A stretch of DNA of 9,961 nucleotides from Candidatus Omnitrophota bacterium (GTDB lineage Bacteria > Omnitrophota > Gorgyraeia > 1-14-0-20-64-10 > JACQQZ01), in assembly GCA_016206755.1 (NCBI GenBank), contig JACQQZ010000058.1:1-9961 (forward strand), written 5' to 3'. A model generated the notes under the pieces. It was not told the DNA's origin. It searched no databases and saw nothing but the letters and a program-made list of their open reading frames with translations. The position numbers and the translations under genes are program-made. Positions 7,513-9,961 of the stretch are shown here, one piece after another (the first letter of the stretch is position 1; each line of letters starts with the position of its first letter).

Positions 7513-8474
7513 TGTTGCCGGACCGGGTCAATCGCATTCTTTTGATATCGCTGAGCAACATCGGGGATGCCGTTTTGACGACACCGGTCTTGGAGGCGTT
7601 GCACCGGCGTTGGCCGCAAGCCAAACTGACGCTGATGGTGGGACCTCGCGCCGTTCCTTTATTTGAGCGCGATCCGCGCGTTTCCGAGATCATCCCGTAC
7701 GAAAAGCGCATGCCGCCGGCCAAAAGGCTGGGCTGGCTGGCGCGGTTGAGGGCAGGGCGGTACGATGTAGCGGTGGATCTGCGCAATTCACTGCTGCCTT
7801 TTTGGACAGGCGCCCCTGTAAAAACTCAATTTTTTCGCCCAGCTCCCCGCCGGCTTCATCGCTCCGAAGCTCATTTGGACGCGCTGCGGCGCATCGGTCT
7901 CGATTGTGAAAATGTTCCGATGCGTTTGTATGCAGCGCCCGAAGAGCAGGCGGCCGTCGCCCAACGGCTCCGGCAGGCCACCGGCGAAAATCTAACAATC
8001 GCGGTGGCCCCAGGCGCGCGCAGCCATTTGAAGCGCTGGAAGGCGGACGGTTTTGCGCGCGTTTGCGACCTCTTGTCGGAAGAATTGAAAGCTTCGATTG
8101 TGCTGGTGGGGGACGCGGAAGACCGTCCCACAGCGCTTGCCGTCAAAAGCCGGATGCGCCATGTTGCTTTGGATTGGACGGGGGAAACTTCGCTGCGCGA
8201 GCTGGCTGCTTTGTTTGAGCGCGTCGCACTGGTGATTACCAACGACAGCGCCTGCCTGCACATTGCAGCCGCTGCGGCCGCGCCGCTGGTTTCTATTTTT
8301 GGTCCGACCGATCCGGTCAAATACGGTCCGGTGAGTCCTCTCGATGAAGTGGTGCGTTTGGCGCTGGTCTGCGGACCGTGCGAAAAAGCCCTCTGTATTT
8401 ATGGGCATGAGTGCATGAATCAGCTCGAAGTCCGGGAAGTCTTGGCGGCGGCGAGACGGAGACTGGCGAAATGA
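7512..8474 (+). CDS. GT9 family glycosyltransferase (heptosyltransferase-like)
   Basis: This 320-residue protein is related to WaaC/WaaF/WaaQ. The core starts with RILLISLSNIGDAVLTTPVL (residues 8-27), keeping the conserved GD (D19). It continues with VAPGARSHLKRWKADGFA (165-182, carrying the conserved K-R-W), GETSLRELAALF (224-235), TNDSACLHIAAA (243-254) and IFGPTDPVKYGPVSP (262-276). In the nucleotide-sugar loop the common NDSGP is NDSAC, so the Gly-Pro pair is replaced by Ala-Cys. Four cysteines sit at 287, 290, 295 and 301. The start ATG shares one base with the preceding stop (TGATG), with GGA about 9 nt upstream, so it is probably coupled to waaF. It is likely a further core glycosyltransferase such as heptosyltransferase I or III. 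The sugar cannot be decided from sequence alone. Confidence 0.88.
   Translation: MLPDRVNRILLISLSNIGDAVLTTPVLEALHRRWPQAKLTLMVGPRAVPLFERDPRVSEIIPYEKRMPPAKRLGWLARLRAGRYDVAVDLRNSLLPFWTGAPVKTQFFRPAPRRLHRSEAHLDALRRIGLDCENVPMRLYAAPEEQAAVAQRLRQATGENLTIAVAPGARSHLKRWKADGFARVCDLLSEELKASIVLVGDAEDRPTALAVKSRMRHVALDWTGETSLRELAALFERVALVITNDSACLHIAAAAAAPLVSIFGPTDPVKYGPVSPLDEVVRLALVCGPCEKALCIYGHECMNQLEVREVLAAARRRLAK
8458..8461 (+). promoter_or_regulatory. Ribosome binding site for the third stand-alone GT9 gene
   Basis: GGAG (within ACGGAGAC) lies 9 nt before ATG 8471, which overlaps the previous stop as ATGA. This good spacing places the start upstream of the palindromic repeat. It supports the view that the repeat lies inside the translated region. 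Confidence 0.55.
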
Positions 8475-9679
8475 GAAATCGCTGGTACCGTTTCCGGGAG
8501 TGCCGGGTTCAGGGCTGCGAACCCGGCACTCCCGGAAACGGTACCGGGATTACCGGGATTTCGAGGCCTATCCCCTTCGCCGGCAAACGTCTTATTGTCC
8601 TCCCGAAGAATCCGAGAATTCTTGTCATACGCACAGACCGGATGGGGGACCTTGTTTTGTCGACGCCGGTCCTACGCGCGCTGCGCGGCGCCTATCCGGG
8701 CGCACATCTGGCCCTGATGGTTCAACCGGCCAATCTTGCGCTTGTAAAAAATCACCCCGCGATCAATGAAACGATCTCCTTTGATGCGAAAGGGGAGCAT
8801 CGAAGTTGGTCAGGCATGCGGGTGCTGGCGGGCCAATTGCGCTCCAAAAAATTCGATCTGGCGCTTATTTTGCACACGACCAACAGGGTTGTTCTCTTAT
8901 CGTGGATGGCCGGAATTCGCCTGCGCGTGGGCTATGCCCGGAAAATGAGGAGGATGCTCACGCACGCGCTTCCTTATGAAAAGCGTTTGGGTCAGAAGCA
9001 TGAGCTGGATTACACCTTGGATTTGGCGCGGTGGCTGGGCGTCTCAGCCGATGACAGGACGCTCGAGATTGCGTGGGCCCGTGAGGGAAAACCGCCTGTC
9101 GAAAAGTGGCTTCAATCTGCCGGCATTGGACCCCAGGATCAATTGGTTTTAATTCATCCAGGGGCGAGCTGTCCTTCCAAGCGCTGGCCTGCGGAACGTT
9201 TTTCTGAAACCGCCGTCCGGCTGAGCCGGCAACTCGGAGTGCGCCTGGCGCTTATTGCCGGCCCGGACCAAATGGAGTTGGCCCGGCACGTCAAGGAAAT
9301 GTCCAGCGCCCCCATCCATCTTGCGCCGCGCCCGTTTTCTCTCGAGGAGCTCCCGTGGCTTTTGCAGCGGGCGCAATGTTTGATCTCCAATGACAGCGGC
9401 CCGGTGCATTTGAGCAGCGCGGTCAAGACCCCAGCGGTGGCGATTTTTGGCCGCTGGGGCGGAGGATTAAGTCCCGCGCGCTGGGGCCCGACGCTGCCCG
9501 GCAGCATCGTCCTGCATCATGACGTCGGCTGCCGGCCCTGCCTGGCGCATCGATGCAAAATCGGTTTTGCGTGCCTTGACGCTGTGACCGTCGACGAAGT
9601 TGTGGATGCCGCGTCGCAGATTTTAAGCAGAAAAACAGCGGTACCATTTCCAAAAGTGCCAGGTTCACAGCAAACATGA
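8471..9679 (+). CDS. GT9 family glycosyltransferase with repeat-encoded N- and C-terminal extensions
   Basis: This 402-residue GT9 protein has a core from about residue 48 to 388: RILVIRTDRMGDLVLSTPVL (49-68, conserved D60), IHPGASCPSKRWPAERFS (228-245), ISNDSGPVHLSSA (305-317), and AIFGRWGGGLSPARWGP (324-340). The last replaces the usual FGPTxPxxxGP loop and marks a distinct subfamily. Four cysteines lie at 354, 357, 362 and 368. ATG 8471 is supported by the ATGA overlap and GGAG 9 nt upstream. The next in-frame ATG, GTG or TTG is M58, inside the core. As a result the first ~48 residues are extra, and residues 5-25 are read from a perfect 27-bp inverted repeat. Residues 390-399 (AVPFPKVPGS region) are read from a half copy of the same repeat. 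A non-canonical start downstream of the hairpin remains possible. The role is probably addition of a core heptose or other sugar. Confidence 0.86.
   Translation: MRNRWYRFRECRVQGCEPGTPGNGTGITGISRPIPFAGKRLIVLPKNPRILVIRTDRMGDLVLSTPVLRALRGAYPGAHLALMVQPANLALVKNHPAINETISFDAKGEHRSWSGMRVLAGQLRSKKFDLALILHTTNRVVLLSWMAGIRLRVGYARKMRRMLTHALPYEKRLGQKHELDYTLDLARWLGVSADDRTLEIAWAREGKPPVEKWLQSAGIGPQDQLVLIHPGASCPSKRWPAERFSETAVRLSRQLGVRLALIAGPDQMELARHVKEMSSAPIHLAPRPFSLEELPWLLQRAQCLISNDSGPVHLSSAVKTPAVAIFGRWGGGLSPARWGPTLPGSIVLHHDVGCRPCLAHRCKIGFACLDAVTVDEVVDAASQILSRKTAVPFPKVPGSQQT
8484..8545 (+). repeat. Perfect 27-bp inverted repeat (REP/REPIN-like palindrome) inside coding sequence
   Basis: The left arm is 8484-8510 (starts GGTACCGTTTCCGGG, ends GCCGGGTTC), the loop AGGGCTGC is 8511-8518, and the right arm is 8519-8545. 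The right arm is the exact reverse complement of the left, with no mismatch over 27 bp. Each arm starts or ends in GGTACC, itself palindromic. It is not a terminator: no T-run follows, and it lies 13 nt after a start codon. A diverged copy of the left arm is at 9640-9666. Size, GC-rich stem and copy elsewhere are typical of repetitive extragenic palindromes mobilised by RAYT transposases. No such transposase gene is in the window. Confidence 0.9.
8543..8560 (+). repeat. 9-bp tandem duplication at the right edge of the palindrome
   Basis: ACCGGGATT occurs twice back to back (8543-8551 and 8552-8560). The first unit includes the last 3 bases of the right arm of the hairpin. It encodes the TGI-TGI pair in the N-terminal extension of the GT9 protein. 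It may be a slippage or insertion scar linked to the palindrome. Confidence 0.7.
9640..9666 (+). repeat. Half copy of the palindromic repeat at the 3' end of the GT9 gene
   Basis: This 27-nt stretch aligns without gaps to the left arm at 8484-8510 in the same orientation, with 22 of 27 bases identical. It starts GGTACCATTTCCAAAAGTGC and ends CAGGTTC. The five differences are all G in the first copy and A in this one. No matching right arm follows, so it is a solo half. It supplies codons 390-399 of the GT9 gene and ends 9 nt before the start codon of the next gene at 9676. Confidence 0.85.
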
Positions 9680-9961
9680 TGGGATTCATCGCTGGATGGG
9701 TGATGCTCCTCTTGGCCGGATGTGCGCACGCGCGATTTGAGCCGATCTCATCGTCCGTCCCCTCCGTTTCTGCGGTCCCTGCAGCGCCCGAGATTTCATC
9801 GCAGCCGGCTGAGGTTGCTCCGGCTGCGCCCGCACCGGCGCCCGGCCCTTTGCCCAGTCCCGTTGTCCCCAGTCCCGTTGTCCCCGTTCCTGTCGTTATC
9901 CCCGCGCCTGTTCCTGAGCGTCTCCCGCTGGGAGAAAAGCTTCGGTATACGGTGTATTGGC
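9676..9961 (+). CDS. Proline/alanine-rich lipoprotein, N-terminal part (possibly DUF3108); runs off window
   Basis: The first 95 residues of an open frame continue past the window end. Residues 1-16 form a lipoprotein signal peptide, MMGFIAGWVMLLLAGC, with lipobox LAGC and C16 as the expected lipidated cysteine, so the protein should be anchored in a membrane, probably the outer one. Residues about 22-82 are a low-complexity Ser/Pro/Ala/Val linker with a PSPVV repeat. After it, LPLGEKLRYTVYW (83-95) resembles the opening strand of DUF3108 proteins (GExLxYxVxW), a periplasmic beta-rich family of unknown function. That match rests on only a dozen residues. ATG 9676 overlaps the previous stop as ATGA. 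The Shine-Dalgarno is weak because the upstream bases are the repeat half copy, so expression may depend on coupling. ATG 9679, two bases into a second in-frame codon, is an equal alternative. Confidence 0.8.
   Translation, partial: MMGFIAGWVMLLLAGCAHARFEPISSSVPSVSAVPAAPEISSQPAEVAPAAPAPAPGPLPSPVVPSPVVPVPVVIPAPVPERLPLGEKLRYTVYW
9853..9882 (+). repeat. 15-bp perfect tandem repeat in the lipoprotein linker
   Basis: CCCAGTCCCGTTGTC occurs twice in a row (9853-9867 and 9868-9882), followed by a decayed third unit (CCCGTTCCTGTCGTT). It encodes PSPVV-PSPVV-PVPVV. This is a recent, in-frame slippage-type expansion of a flexible linker. Confidence 0.88.

Noticed and set aside
8411..8470. Earlier in-frame start at 8411 for the third stand-alone GT9 gene
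   Set aside because: It would overlap the previous gene by 64 bases, whereas ATG 8471 has an ATGA overlap and GGAG at good spacing.
8484..8545. Palindrome as a rho-independent terminator
   Set aside because: No T-run follows the stem and coding sequence continues through it for more than 1 kb.
8484..9666. CRISPR array
   Set aside because: There are only two copies of the repeat, separated by a whole gene rather than by short spacers, and one is a half copy.

Overview
The window is a dense, single-strand (+) gene cluster for building and modifying lipopolysaccharide (LPS) in a Gram-negative (diderm) bacterium. The evidence is a lipid A 4'-kinase (LpxK), a lipid A late acyltransferase domain (LpxL/HtrB family), four ADP-heptose-type GT9 glycosyltransferase domains, two GT4 glycosyltransferase domains, a membrane-anchored polysaccharide deacetylase and a lipoprotein. 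Base composition is moderately GC-rich throughout and no segment looks foreign. The species cannot be read from the sequence. The many GT9 paralogues with Cys-rich C-termini and the domain fusions recall uncultured lineages such as Omnitrophota or deltaproteobacteria-like groups, but that is a low-confidence guess.

Layout: the 3' part of lpxK (1-550); an LpxL acyltransferase fused to an ELM1/DUF1022-like domain (519-2483, TTG start); a GT4-GT9 fusion (2488-4626); a second GT4 (4608-5720); a polysaccharide deacetylase (5717-6517); a WaaF-like heptosyltransferase (about 6472-7512); a second GT9 enzyme (7512-8474); a third stand-alone GT9 enzyme (8471-9679); and the start of a proline-rich lipoprotein (9676 to beyond the window end), possibly DUF3108. 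Neighbouring genes overlap by 1 to 46 bases, apart from one 4-base gap, so the block reads as one translationally coupled operon. There is no intergenic space that could hold a promoter, terminator or RNA gene.

Inferred logic: LpxK phosphorylates the lipid A precursor, the LpxL domain adds a secondary acyl chain, and the GT9 and GT4 enzymes add heptose and other sugars to build the inner and outer core on the cytoplasmic face. The deacetylase may trim N- or O-acetyl groups on the glycan outside the cytoplasm.

The most unusual structure lies around the last GT9 gene. A perfect 27-bp inverted repeat with an 8-nt loop (8484-8545) sits inside its 5' coding end. A diverged half copy of the same repeat (9640-9666) encodes its C-terminal tail and ends just before the start of the next gene. 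This looks like a REP/REPIN-type palindromic element that has been translated at both ends of one protein. The repeat has no stop codon in any forward frame.
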